The notes beneath the pieces were generated by a model, which saw only the letters and a list, made by a program, of their open reading frames with translations, did not search any database and was not told the origin of the DNA. Made by a program: the position numbers and the translations under genes. From Hydrogeniiclostridium mannosilyticum (GTDB lineage Bacteria; Bacillota; Clostridia; Oscillospirales; Acutalibacteraceae), in contig NZ_QLYR01000011.1 of the NCBI RefSeq assembly GCF_003268275.1, forward strand, positions 33,249 to 97,248: a stretch of DNA of 64,000 nt, written 5' to 3'. Shown here piece after piece: positions 9,363 to 18,087 of the stretch (the first letter of the stretch is position 1; every line of letters starts with the position of its first letter).

Positions 9363-10265
9363 ATGAAACATTTATTAAAAATGCTGGATCTGACCGGCGA
9401 GGACATCAATGAGATTTTGAATTTGGCAGACCAGCTCAAGTATGAGCAAAAGCATAACATTGAACATCGCCGCCTGGCGGGCAAAACCCTCGGCATGATT
9501 TTTGAAAAGGCCTCCACCCGCACCCGTGTTTCCTTTGAGGTCGGTATGTATCAGCTCGGCGGCATGCCGATTTTCCTCTCGGCCAACGACCTGCAAATTG
9601 GCCGCGGCGAGCCGGTGCAGGACACGGCGCGCGTTCTTTCCCGCTACCTCGACGGCATCATGATCCGTACCTATAAGCAGAGCGAGGTGGATGCCCTGGC
9701 ACAAAACGGCACGATTCCGATTATCAACGGCTTGACGGATTTCGCCCACCCCTGCCAGATCCTGGCGGATTTGATGACCATCCGTGAGTATAAGGGCAGC
9801 CTGGACGGCCTGAAGATGTGCTTTATCGGCGACGGTAACAATATGATGAACTCGCTCATTGTCGGCTGCCTGAAGATGAAGATGGAGGTTGCGGTGGCCT
9901 GCCCGGCAGATTACCGCCCCGCGGCTGAGGTACTCGATTTTGCCGTACAGCATCCGGCCTTCAGCATGACGGCTGACCCGGTTGAAGCCGCCAAGGGCGC
10001 AGATGTCGTCATTACCGATGTGTGGGCCTCCATGGGCCAGGAGGAGGAGGCCGTCAAGCGCCGCAAGGCCTTTGAGGGATACCAGATCAACGACACCGTC
10101 ATGGCGGCCGCCAAGCCGGACGCGATGGTCCTCCATTGTTTGCCCGCACACCGCGAGGAGGAAATCACCACCGCCGTGTTTGAAAAGCATGCCAAGGAAA
10201 TTTTTGACGAGGCCGAAAACCGCCTGCATGCACAGAAAGCAGTATTGGTCAAGCTGCTTGGCTGA
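9363..10265 (+). CDS. argF: Ornithine carbamoyltransferase
   Basis: Makes citrulline from ornithine and carbamoyl phosphate. The carbamoyl-phosphate motif KASTRTRVSFEVG (about residues 41-53), the HPCQILADL motif (about 129) and the ornithine-loop HCLPAHREEE (about 258) are intact. In-frame starts exist at GTG 9333, ATG 9357 and ATG 9363; ATG 9363 has AAGGAGAG at ideal distance and gives the family N-terminus MKHLLKMLDL (300 residues). It is the last gene of the arg operon and is followed by a strong terminator. No carAB genes are in the window. Confidence 0.96.
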   Translation: MKHLLKMLDLTGEDINEILNLADQLKYEQKHNIEHRRLAGKTLGMIFEKASTRTRVSFEVGMYQLGGMPIFLSANDLQIGRGEPVQDTARVLSRYLDGIMIRTYKQSEVDALAQNGTIPIINGLTDFAHPCQILADLMTIREYKGSLDGLKMCFIGDGNNMMNSLIVGCLKMKMEVAVACPADYRPAAEVLDFAVQHPAFSMTADPVEAAKGADVVITDVWASMGQEEEAVKRRKAFEGYQINDTVMAAAKPDAMVLHCLPAHREEEITTAVFEKHAKEIFDEAENRLHAQKAVLVKLLG

Positions 10266-10290
10266 TGAAGCCGTTTTCATAGAATGACTG

Positions 10291-10320
10291 AAAAGCCCGC
10301 TGGAAACAGCGGGCTTTTCT
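10291..10320 (+). terminator. Rho-independent terminator of the arg operon
   Basis: Perfect 12-bp stem AAAAGCCCGCTG/CAGCGGGCTTTT (10291-10302 with 10307-10318) with a GAAA tetraloop; the T-run is part of the stem base. It closes the arg operon 25 bp after argF. Confidence 0.92.
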
Positions 10321-10332
10321 TGCGTGAATCCC

Positions 10333-10361
10333 TTGTCAATAGAACATAAATCCTCTATACT
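10333..10361 (+). promoter_or_regulatory. Sigma-A promoter of the FAD-oxidoreductase/pepT/gatCAB operon
   Basis: TTGTCA at 10333-10338 and TATACT at 10356-10361 with 17-bp spacing, just downstream of the arg terminator. It leaves a leader of about 105 nt with no recognised riboswitch. Confidence 0.8.
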
Positions 10362-10474
10362 GAATACATACCGGAGAAGAAACAGGGCTTATATTCATAA
10401 GAAGAGCGCTTTAGGGGCGGGGCCTCTTTGCCTGTAAGCGGATGAAGCGCATGAGTTAATAGGGGTGAAAGCAT

Positions 10475-11761
10475 ATGAAGATTTTAGAGGGGAAATCCTA
10501 TGATGTGCTGGTATGCGGCGCGGGCTGTGCGGGTTTCTGTGCCGCGGTACAGGCGGCGCGTGCCGGAATGAGAACGGCCCTGGTGGAGAAATATGGGATG
10601 CCGGGCGGCATTATGACGGTGCTGGGCAACCAGGATGTGGCCCAGTTCAATGCACATGGCAAGATGGTGATTGAAGGGATTGGCTGGGCGTTTTTGAAGG
10701 AATTGGAAGCGCAGGGCTATGCTGAGATTCCCGACATGAGCGTGAAGGGCCTTCCGCACCCGCTCTATGGCGTACGTGTCAATATTGTGGCGGCTGCCAA
10801 GCTGATGGACGATTATTTCCAGCGCGAGGGAATCGACCTGTATTACAACCAGCCGGTGGTCTCCGTAGAAGTAGAGGAGGAAACGGACGGCGCCCGGATT
10901 ACAGGGGTTTTGATAGCCTCCAAGCAGGGAATCCGGCGCTTGAAGGGAACCGTGGCGGTCGATTGTACGGGCGACGGTGATGTCTGCGCCTGGGCCGGTG
11001 CGCCGTATGAGTGCGGCGGGGAAAGCGAGACCGACCTGCAGCCGGGCACCCTGCGCTATTATTTGGACGGCAGCCCTTCGCAGGAGGGGCTTGCGGCCCT
11101 CTCTGCCGGGGTGGAGCGCGCTTTGCAGGAGGGACGGCTGCTGCCGGAGGATTTTGCAGGGCACAGCCTGGGCAATGTTTTGGAGGCCCGCGGCGACAAC
11201 ATTAACCATATTTCTGGTTTTAACGCGGCGGACAGCGATAGTAAGACCGCGGCCGAGATTCGCGGCCGCCAAAGCGTGCTGCGTATGCTGGAGGCCTTCC
11301 GGCGTTCCGGCGCAGGCGTGACAATAGCAGGCTGCGCACCGGAGGTAGCGCCGCGCGAGAGCCGCCGTATTCTGTGCGACGGCTATATCACCGGCGAGGA
11401 TTATGTCTCGGCGCGGCGTTATGCGGATGCCATCTGCTATTCCTTCTATCCCATCGACCTGCACCGCAGTGGGGCCAACGGTATTTACCAGGTTTTTCTG
11501 GAAGAGGGCAGGGTGCCTACTATTCCGCTTTCCGCGCTTCAGCCCCGGGGCCTTGTCAACGCTTATGTAGCGGGCCGGTGCGCTTCGGGCGACCGGCTGG
11601 CAAATTCAGCCTACCGGGTAAAGGCTTCCTGCATGGCAATGGGACAGGCCGCGGGCGCTGCGGCTGCGGTGGCGGTGCAGGAAAACGGCGGCAGGGCGCG
11701 CGGCTGCCGTCTGGAGCATATCAAACAGATTTTGCTGGAAAACGGCGCGATTGTGCCCTGA
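10475..11761 (+). CDS. FAD-dependent oxidoreductase (FAD_oxidored family)
   Basis: A 428-residue flavoprotein with an N-terminal Rossmann dinucleotide fold: VLVCGAGCAGFCAAVQAARAG at about residues 11-31 contains GxGxxG, followed by an acidic strand end in ALVEKYGMPGG. The second FAD contact VDCTGDGDVCAWAG lies near residue 165, and the C-terminal ADSAYRVKASCMAMGQAAG-like segment (about 370-390) is typical of PF12831 proteins. The substrate is not known for most members. No signal peptide or iron-sulfur motif is seen. ATG 10475 follows AGGGGTG by 8 nt. It heads an operon with pepT and gatCAB, which suggests co-expression rather than a shared pathway. Confidence 0.85.
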   Translation: MKILEGKSYDVLVCGAGCAGFCAAVQAARAGMRTALVEKYGMPGGIMTVLGNQDVAQFNAHGKMVIEGIGWAFLKELEAQGYAEIPDMSVKGLPHPLYGVRVNIVAAAKLMDDYFQREGIDLYYNQPVVSVEVEEETDGARITGVLIASKQGIRRLKGTVAVDCTGDGDVCAWAGAPYECGGESETDLQPGTLRYYLDGSPSQEGLAALSAGVERALQEGRLLPEDFAGHSLGNVLEARGDNINHISGFNAADSDSKTAAEIRGRQSVLRMLEAFRRSGAGVTIAGCAPEVAPRESRRILCDGYITGEDYVSARRYADAICYSFYPIDLHRSGANGIYQVFLEEGRVPTIPLSALQPRGLVNAYVAGRCASGDRLANSAYRVKASCMAMGQAAGAAAAVAVQENGGRARGCRLEHIKQILLENGAIVP

Positions 11762-11794
11762 GACAGCTTGGATCAATAAAAGGAGCGAATGAGA

Positions 11795-13030
11795 ATGAGA
11801 GCCTATGAGCGGCTGCTGAAATATGTGGCCTTTGACACAACTTCAGATGAGGATAGCCCCTCCTGCCCCAGCACTCCAAATCAACTGCTGCTGGCGCAGG
11901 CATTGGCAGACGAGCTGCGCGGCCTGGGGGTTGCCGATGCCCGTGTGGATGCGTATGGCTATGTGTACGGCAGCCTTCCGGCGACGGCGGCGGACAGCGG
12001 TCCGGCGCTGGGCTTTATCGCCCATATGGACACAAGCGCGTCGGCGCCCGGGGCCAATATCCGGGCGCGCATTGCACCGTGCTATGACGGAGGGGAGCTT
12101 GTGCTCAACAAAGCATTGAACATTGTGCTCAGTCCGGAACGGTATCCGGTTTTAAAGGACTACATCGGTCAGGATCTGGTTGTTACCGACGGCTCCACCT
12201 TGCTTGGGGCCGATGACAAGGCGGGAATAGCGGAGATTATGACGGCGGTTGAGCGCATCCAGCGGGAGGCACTGCCGCATGGCAAGCTCTGCTTTGCCTT
12301 TACCCCGGACGAAGAGATCGGCCGCGGCGTGGATCATTTTGACGTGGCGGGCTTCGGCGCTCAGTTCGCCTATACGGCGGACGGCGGACGTCTGGGAGAG
12401 ATTGAATACGAAAACTTCAACGCCGCCTCCGCAGTGGCGACGATCCGCGGTGTCAGCATCCACCCCGGGGATGCCAAAGGAAAGCTGAAAAATGCGATTT
12501 TGATTGCAATGGAGTTCAACGCCATGCTGCCCTGTAATGAAATTCCTGCGGCGACAGAGGGGTATGAGGGCTTTTACCATCTGCGTTGGATTGAGGGCGA
12601 TGAAGAGAAAACAATCCTGAAGTATATTGTGCGCGACCATGATGAAGGCCGCTTTACAGAGAAAAAGGAGCGGCTGAAAAAGATTGCCGCCTATCTGAAC
12701 GACCGGTACGGCGCAGGGACCGTAGAGCTAGAGCTCACCGATTCCTACTATAACATGAAGAGCAAGGTGGAGCCCTATCCGTTTCTGATTGAAAACGCAA
12801 GAAAAGCGCTGGAGGCTGAGGGTGTGGCGCCCGCGGTCGTGCCCATTCGCGGGGGAACGGACGGCGCAATGCTCTCATTTATGGGGCTGCCCTGCCCGAA
12901 CCTCTGCACAGGCGGGCATAACTACCATGGAAGGTTTGAGTTTATCCCTGTGCAGAGCATGGATGTCATGGTGAGCGTGCTGGTACGACTGATGGAGCAG
13001 AACAGCAGTGCACGGGATTTCAGCTCATGA
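11795..13030 (+). CDS. pepT: Peptidase T (tripeptide aminopeptidase)
   Basis: Zinc-dependent M20B aminopeptidase that removes N-terminal residues from tripeptides in the cytosol. Metal and catalytic sites are visible: AHMDTS with His80, GADDKAGIAE near residue 140, the TPDEEIGRG glutamates near 174, and the C-terminal GGHNYHG histidine near residue 374. The 411-residue length is normal. ATG 11795 is chosen over ATG 11789 because AAAGGAG is 9 nt upstream of it rather than 3. Its last codons overlap gatC by ATGA, so the two are translationally coupled. Confidence 0.95.
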   Translation: MRAYERLLKYVAFDTTSDEDSPSCPSTPNQLLLAQALADELRGLGVADARVDAYGYVYGSLPATAADSGPALGFIAHMDTSASAPGANIRARIAPCYDGGELVLNKALNIVLSPERYPVLKDYIGQDLVVTDGSTLLGADDKAGIAEIMTAVERIQREALPHGKLCFAFTPDEEIGRGVDHFDVAGFGAQFAYTADGGRLGEIEYENFNAASAVATIRGVSIHPGDAKGKLKNAILIAMEFNAMLPCNEIPAATEGYEGFYHLRWIEGDEEKTILKYIVRDHDEGRFTEKKERLKKIAAYLNDRYGAGTVELELTDSYYNMKSKVEPYPFLIENARKALEAEGVAPAVVPIRGGTDGAMLSFMGLPCPNLCTGGHNYHGRFEFIPVQSMDVMVSVLVRLMEQNSSARDFSS

Positions 13031-13329
13031 GGACGCCAGAAGAAATTTTAAAGCTTGCCAGGCTGGCAAGGCTCTCCGTCTCGTCGGAGGAGCTTCCGCT
13101 TGTAGCCAGGGAACTGGAGCTGCTGCTGCGATTTGCAGCGGAACTGCCGGCTGGCCTGCCGGAGATTTCATCAGAAAATCCGATGGAGGCGGCTCAGACG
13201 CAGACGGAATGGCGGGAGGATGAACCAGTACAGGGCCTCTCTCAGCAGGAGGCGCTGCAAAACGCATTACACCAGGCGTCGGGGTTCTTTCTGGCATTGG
13301 ACAGTACGGCGGAAGGAGAGGACCCATGA
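13027..13329 (+). CDS. gatC: Aspartyl/glutamyl-tRNA amidotransferase subunit C
   Basis: Small subunit (100 residues) of the GatCAB amidotransferase that turns Glu-tRNA(Gln) or Asp-tRNA(Asn) into the correct amide-tRNA. The N-terminus 'EEILKLARLARLSVSSEEL' matches the GatC helix, and the rest is poorly conserved, as is normal for this scaffold subunit. It is coupled to pepT by ATGA at its start and to gatA by ATGA at its end. Confidence 0.85.
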   Translation: MRTPEEILKLARLARLSVSSEELPLVARELELLLRFAAELPAGLPEISSENPMEAAQTQTEWREDEPVQGLSQQEALQNALHQASGFFLALDSTAEGEDP

Positions 13330-14779
13330 CGATAACGGACTGCTGCCGGGCGCTCGAAAACGGGCGCTGTACCAGCCGGGAATTAACCCGGCAGTTCCTG
13401 GCGAGGATTGAAGAGCAAAATCAAACGCTGAACGCCTATGTAACGGTCACAGCGGATCATGCCCTGGAGAAAGCCCGGCAGGTGGATGAAAAACGGGAGC
13501 GGGGGGAAGGCCTTTCGGCCCTGGCGGGTATCCCTATGGCGCTTAAGGACAATATCAGCACGCGGGGAATCCGCACCACCTGCTGCTCGCGTATGCTGGA
13601 AGATTATTGCCCGGTCTATGATGCGGATGCCTGGTCGGCGCTGGATCAGGCAGATGCCGTTTTGCTGGGAAAGAATAATATGGATGAGTTTGCGATGGGC
13701 TCCTCCTGCCGGGACTCCTGCTTCGGCCCAACCCGGCACCCGGACGCTCCGTCTCGGGTGCCGGGCGGGAGCTCGGGCGGGACTGCCGCCGCAGTACGCG
13801 CCGGCCTGGCGGTCTATGGCCTGGGGTGGACACGGGCGGCTCTCTTCGCCAGCCGGCGGCCTTTTGCGGGGTGGTGGGCTTTAAGCCGAGCTATGGCACG
13901 GTTTCCCGCTACGGCCTGGTTGCCTACGCCTCAAGCTTTGACCAGATTGGGCCGGTTACTGCCTGCGTAGCCGACGCGGCACAGGTGTATGATGTGATAA
14001 CTCGGTGCCGCTCAGGGGATGCGGCCTGCTCCGGCCCGGTACAGTCCACTGTGCGGACGCTGCGGCGGAGCATCCGAGGGCTGCGGATCGGGGTGGATGA
14101 GACGATGCTGCGCTATGCGGATGGATCCGTGATCCGGGCAATAGAGAAGAGCATGCGGGTGCTGCGTGAGGCTGGGGCGGAGCTGGTTCCGGTGTCGCTG
14201 CCGGAGCTTTCCGGGTGCCTGCCGGTTTATTACATTCTGGCATGTGCGGAAGCCTCTTCCAACCTGGGGCGCTATGACGGCTTGCGCTATGGCGGAGGCT
14301 CCGGAGAGGCTGCAGGCTATGAAGAGGCGGTCTGCCGGACGCGCAGCGAACGCTTCGGGCCCGAGGTGCGGCGCCGGATTCTGCTGGGCACCTATGTGCT
14401 GAGTGCGGGGTATGGGAAGGCCTATTACCAGCGGGCACAGCAGCTGCGCAGGCAGTGGTGCGGGTACTTTCAGCAGGTGTTTGAGCAATGCGGAGCGCTG
14501 CTGATGCCAGTGACCCCCTCGGTGGCGTTTGCGCAGAGCTGGCGGCCGGTAGACCCCGCCGGGCAATACCGGCAGGATATTTACACGGTTCCGGCGAACA
14601 TCGCGGGGCTGCCTGCCATTAGCCTGCCCTGCGGGACGGGGGAGGCTGGCCTGCCGGCTGGCATCCAGCTGGTGGCGCCGCGGTTTGCGGATGCCCGGCT
14701 GCTGAACGCCGCCTGGTGTTTTGAACGGATAGCCGCTTGCGGTACAAAGGGGGAGGAGGCAGATCCGGGTGGAATATGA
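13326..14779 (+). pseudogene. gatA: Amidotransferase subunit A, interrupted by one frameshift
   Basis: The amidase-signature subunit is split between two frames. The first frame (13326 to about 13823) carries the catalytic lysine in MALKDNIS and the GGSSGGTAAAV serine motif. The second (from about 13826 to 14779) resumes with DTGGSLRQPAAFCGVVGFKP. At the join the expected LGSDTGGS is read as LGW-T because one base of the Ser codon is missing near 13824 (CTG GGG T-G GAC ACG). Restoring one base gives 484 residues, the family length, and the rest is intact. Either a true loss of function, compensated by another copy, or a sequence error; nothing around it looks like a programmed shift site. The end overlaps gatB by 11 nt. 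Confidence 0.85.
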
Positions 14780-16190
14780 ATTGATCTGCGGGCTGGAAAC
14801 GCATGTGGAGCTAGCGACTGCAAGCAAGCTCTTTTGCGGCTGCGCGGCCTCCTTCGGCGGGGAACCCAATACCCGTTGCTGTCCGGTTTGCCTGGGCTTG
14901 CCCGGGGCGCTGCCGCGGCTTAACCGCCGGGCGGTCGGCTATGCTGTACGGACCGGGCTGGCGCTGAATGCACGTGTTATGCCGGTTTCGCGCATGGCCC
15001 GAAAAAACTATACCTATCCGGATCTTCCCAAGGCCTACCAGATCACGCAATATGCGGAGCCGATCTGCCGGGGAGGAGGCCTGCGCCTTTTCAATGGACG
15101 CGTGGTCCCCATTGAACGCATTCAAATAGAAGAGGATGCGGGCAAGCTGATTCGCCGGGATGGAAAGCTGTGGGTTGATTACAACCGTGCCGGTGTTCCG
15201 CTGCTGGAAATTGTGAGCCTGCCGGCGATCTACAGCGCGGAGGAAGCACGGGACTATCTGGAGCGAATGCAGCAGCTCGTGCGTGCCATTGGGGTATCCG
15301 ACGGCAGAATGCAGGAGGGCTCCATCCGCTGCGATGTCAACGTTTCGGTACGCCCTAAGGGCAGCACGGAGCTGGGAGCGCGTACGGAAATTAAAAACAT
15401 GAACTCACCGGCCTTTATGGTCCGGGCTATTAACTATGAGTACCGGCGGCAGGTGGAGGTGCTGCGGGCTGGGGGCGCGGTTGTACGGGAAACACGCCGC
15501 TATGTGGAGCAGAACGGTACAACAGCGCCGATGCGCGGTAAGGAGGCGGCAGATGATTACCGCTTTTTCCCTGAGCCGGATTTGCCTCCCATTTTTGTGA
15601 CGGCGGAAGAGCTCGAGGCGGCCCGGGCAGCCCTGCCGGAGCTGCCGGACGACCGTTGCCGGCGTTTTGTCACACAGTTTGGCCTGACGGAGGAGGAGGC
15701 CGGGCTGTTGGTGCGTTACCGTCGGGTGGCCGATTATTTTGAAGAGGCCGCCGGGGGGCTGAAAAACCCGTCACTGGTGGCGCGGTGGCTTCTCGGCCCG
15801 GTGTACAGCCGCATGAGTGGAGATGCAGCGCGGGAGAATTTTGCGCCGGCCGTGTCCGCCGCACAGCTTCATGAGCTTGCCGGGCTGGTGGAGGGAAGAG
15901 GCCTGAGCACGCATGTGGCCCGGCAGGCACTTGAAAAAATGCTGGACACAGGCGAGCCCTGCAGGCGCTTTTTGACGGAGCAGGATTTTGCCGGACTGGA
16001 TTCAGCGGCCCTGCGTGAGATTTGCCGGGTAGTGCTGGCGCGGGACAGCCGGGCGGCAGCCGACTACCGTCAGGGCAAGGAGCGCGCGCTTCAAGCACTG
16101 CTGGGCGCGGTTATGCGTGAGACCAGGGGCCGGGCAGAGCCCGCCGCCGCGCGGCAGCAGCTGCTGAGCTTGCTGCGGGAAAACCCCTGA
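14769..16190 (+). CDS. gatB: Aspartyl/glutamyl-tRNA amidotransferase subunit B
   Basis: tRNA-binding kinase subunit of GatCAB. It begins YELICGLETHVEL, the diagnostic GatB start, and carries the zinc-type cysteines of the catalytic cradle in KLFCGCAASFGGEPNTRCCPVCLGLPG (about residues 19-45). IKNMNSP appears at about residue 210, followed by a helical YqeY-like tail domain. The 473-residue length is normal. Translation starts at GTG 14769, 8 nt after GGAGGAGGC and inside the end of gatA. It is fully open, in contrast to gatA. Confidence 0.95.
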   Translation: MEYELICGLETHVELATASKLFCGCAASFGGEPNTRCCPVCLGLPGALPRLNRRAVGYAVRTGLALNARVMPVSRMARKNYTYPDLPKAYQITQYAEPICRGGGLRLFNGRVVPIERIQIEEDAGKLIRRDGKLWVDYNRAGVPLLEIVSLPAIYSAEEARDYLERMQQLVRAIGVSDGRMQEGSIRCDVNVSVRPKGSTELGARTEIKNMNSPAFMVRAINYEYRRQVEVLRAGGAVVRETRRYVEQNGTTAPMRGKEAADDYRFFPEPDLPPIFVTAEELEAARAALPELPDDRCRRFVTQFGLTEEEAGLLVRYRRVADYFEEAAGGLKNPSLVARWLLGPVYSRMSGDAARENFAPAVSAAQLHELAGLVEGRGLSTHVARQALEKMLDTGEPCRRFLTEQDFAGLDSAALREICRVVLARDSRAAADYRQGKERALQALLGAVMRETRGRAEPAAARQQLLSLLRENP

Positions 16191-16212
16191 GAATATTCTA
16201 AAGGAGAGAATC

Positions 16213-16887
16213 ATGGAGAAAAGAGAGGCACGTTTCAAAAAGATAACCCCGGTCTACCTGACGCTGTTCTGGGCGGTGCACCTGGTACTGGGCTGCTATT
16301 ATACCGCCCGGGGCCTGCCGTATTATGCGGTTTTAGGCTTCTGCGGGATTTTGTTCCCCCTTGCCCTGCGCCTGGTCTATAAAATTTGCCGCTTCAGGCC
16401 AATTTACCAGCTTGACTTTCTGCTGACCCTGTTTTTCTTTCTGCTCTACACGGTGGGCCTGGATTTAAGGGGGTATTCAGTGATTCCCTATTACGACAAA
16501 TTTGCCCACACGCTGACAGGGGTTGTGTTTGCCCTGATCGGGCTGATTGTGTTCTATTACCTGAAGCCGGAGAAGAAAATTTCGGAAAAGGATCTACCGC
16601 TTGTCTGCGTGTTTGAAATTTGCTTTTCCCTGGCCATTGCCGCTCTGTGGGAGCTCTCGGAGTTTACCGTAAGCCTTCTGTTTGGGACCGACCCGCAGAA
16701 CGTGCTGACAACGGGTGTGACAGACACCATGCTGGATATCCTGGTCTGCCTGATCGGCACCCTTGTGGTATTGATTCCGGTGTCCTTCTATTTCAAGAAG
16801 AAACGGGCCTCGCTGCTGCTGGGGATCTTCGATGTGATGTTTCACCGTAATATTGTCAAAGAAGAGGAGAGCACCGGGCAGCAATAA
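16213..16887 (+). CDS. Multi-pass membrane protein, DUF2238/YjdF-like
   Basis: 224 residues with five or six predicted membrane segments. The second half carries the motif set YYDKFAHTLTG, AALWELSEF and TGVTDTMLDIL, that is His, Glu and Asp residues placed in membrane helices as in DUF2238/YjdF-like proteins of Firmicutes. No biochemical role is established for these. ATG 16213 follows AAAGGAGAG by 6 nt, 22 bp after gatB, so it is probably the last gene of the same operon. It is followed by a short AGCAGGT/ACCTGCT repeat and a very long perfect inverted repeat. Confidence 0.7.
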   Translation: MEKREARFKKITPVYLTLFWAVHLVLGCYYTARGLPYYAVLGFCGILFPLALRLVYKICRFRPIYQLDFLLTLFFFLLYTVGLDLRGYSVIPYYDKFAHTLTGVVFALIGLIVFYYLKPEKKISEKDLPLVCVFEICFSLAIAALWELSEFTVSLLFGTDPQNVLTTGVTDTMLDILVCLIGTLVVLIPVSFYFKKKRASLLLGIFDVMFHRNIVKEEESTGQQ

Positions 16888-17001
16888 GATAAGAGCAGGT
16901 AAACAGAACCTGCTTACCGCCGTGCGGAAAAACGCTTCATGCGGCGGTTTAGCGCTAGGCCGCGAGATTTTGAGGTAAACGTGCAATTTCAGGGCTTCCG
17001 T

Positions 17002-17058
17002 TAACGCATAAGAGACGCCGGGCCGCCATGTCGGCGGCCCGGCGTCTCTTATGCGTTA
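17002..17058. repeat. 26-bp perfect inverted repeat between convergent genes
   Basis: Left arm 17002-17027 and right arm 17033-17058 are perfectly complementary over 26 bp, with a 5-nt loop (ATGTC). No U-tract follows on either strand, so it is not a standard intrinsic terminator, though its place between converging genes suits a bidirectional one. Similar but unrelated structures occur at 24702-24750 and 59674-59730. Confidence 0.9.
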
Positions 17059-17065
17059 GGCATGT

Positions 17066-17872
17066 TCAATCCTTGAACCCAAATTGCTTATTTAGCCATG
17101 CCAGGCTCAGATCCACCCATTTGCGGCTTTCCGGGTTGGGGGAGCCGACCTCCTCGTTACAGGTGGAAAGGCCATGCGGCCCACCGGCAAAAAGGTGCAG
17201 CTCAAAGGGAACCTTCGCCTGCCGCAGCGCCGAGGCAAAAAGCAGGGCGTTTTCCACCGGTACGCCGTCGTCGGTAACGGTGTGCCAAATAAAAGCGGGC
17301 GCGGCGTCTGCCGGGACATTTTTCTCTAAAGAGAAATAATCCCACAGCGGGCAAGGGGTTTTACTGCCGCTGACCCATTCAATGGAAGGCCGGTGCGCCC
17401 ATGGCCCCGCGGTGATAACCGGATAACATAGGATCATGGCGTCCGGGCGGTTAAGACCGTTTTTGGTGTCCATTTCGGCGCGCAGCTCCGGGCTGTTCCA
17501 GCGCACGCCGAGGCTTGCGGCCAGGTGCCCGCCTGCGGAAAAACCGGCAACCGCGACGCATTTGGGGTCTATGTGGTAGACGGCAGCCTTTTCACGGACC
17601 GTCATGACAGCGGCAGAGAGCTCCTTCAGCGGGTGCAGTCCGCAGGCCCTCTCCTTCAGGGAATACATTAAAATAAAAACATTATAGCCGCGGGAAAAAA
17701 ATTCCAGCGCGGGCGGATCCTTCTCGCGGTCGGAAAGAATTTCATAGCCGCCGCCCGGGCAGAAGATGACGGCCGGCCGGCTGGCGCGGTGTGGCATTTC
17801 AGGGCTTGCATCGTGCAGGTAGCCGGTTAACTCGACTCCATATTCCGTAAGCTTATCCAGTGTTTTGACCAT
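17066..17872 (-). CDS. Alpha/beta hydrolase, BD-FAE/acetyl-esterase-like
   Basis: 268-residue serine esterase fold. The oxyanion-hole motif CPGGGYEIL (about residues 38-46), the nucleophile elbow AGFSAGGHLAAS (about 109-120) and the C-terminal GGPHGLS histidine are all present; the acid residue is likely in TVTDDGVP. No signal peptide, so cytosolic. It resembles the BD-FAE-type carbohydrate acetyl-esterases that deacetylate xylo- or manno-oligosaccharides, but the substrate is inferred only. ATG at 17872-17870 is preceded by AGAGGAG. It stands alone, converging on the gatCAB operon. Confidence 0.85.
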   Translation of the reverse strand: MVKTLDKLTEYGVELTGYLHDASPEMPHRASRPAVIFCPGGGYEILSDREKDPPALEFFSRGYNVFILMYSLKERACGLHPLKELSAAVMTVREKAAVYHIDPKCVAVAGFSAGGHLAASLGVRWNSPELRAEMDTKNGLNRPDAMILCYPVITAGPWAHRPSIEWVSGSKTPCPLWDYFSLEKNVPADAAPAFIWHTVTDDGVPVENALLFASALRQAKVPFELHLFAGGPHGLSTCNEEVGSPNPESRKWVDLSLAWLNKQFGFKD

Positions 17873-18023
17873 GTTATTCTCCTCTTTTGCTTTAAATTGT
17901 TTCTGCTGTAGTCCATTATAGCATTCTGGGCGGAAATCACAAGAAATCCCTGAAAGATTTCTTGAATTTATCTGGATTTTTTCAGGACTTTGCGCTATAG
18001 TTATCTGAAAAATTTAGAGATGA

Positions 18024-18052
18024 TTGACCTTTTTATTTCTTTGTTCTATACT
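18024..18052 (+). promoter_or_regulatory. Sigma-A promoter of the cytidylate-kinase-like gene
   Basis: TTGACC at 18024-18029 and TATACT at 18047-18052, 17-bp spacer, giving a short leader of about 29 nt. Confidence 0.85.
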
Positions 18053-18087
18053 TGATTTGTAAATATCCTGAACACGGAGGGATTACG

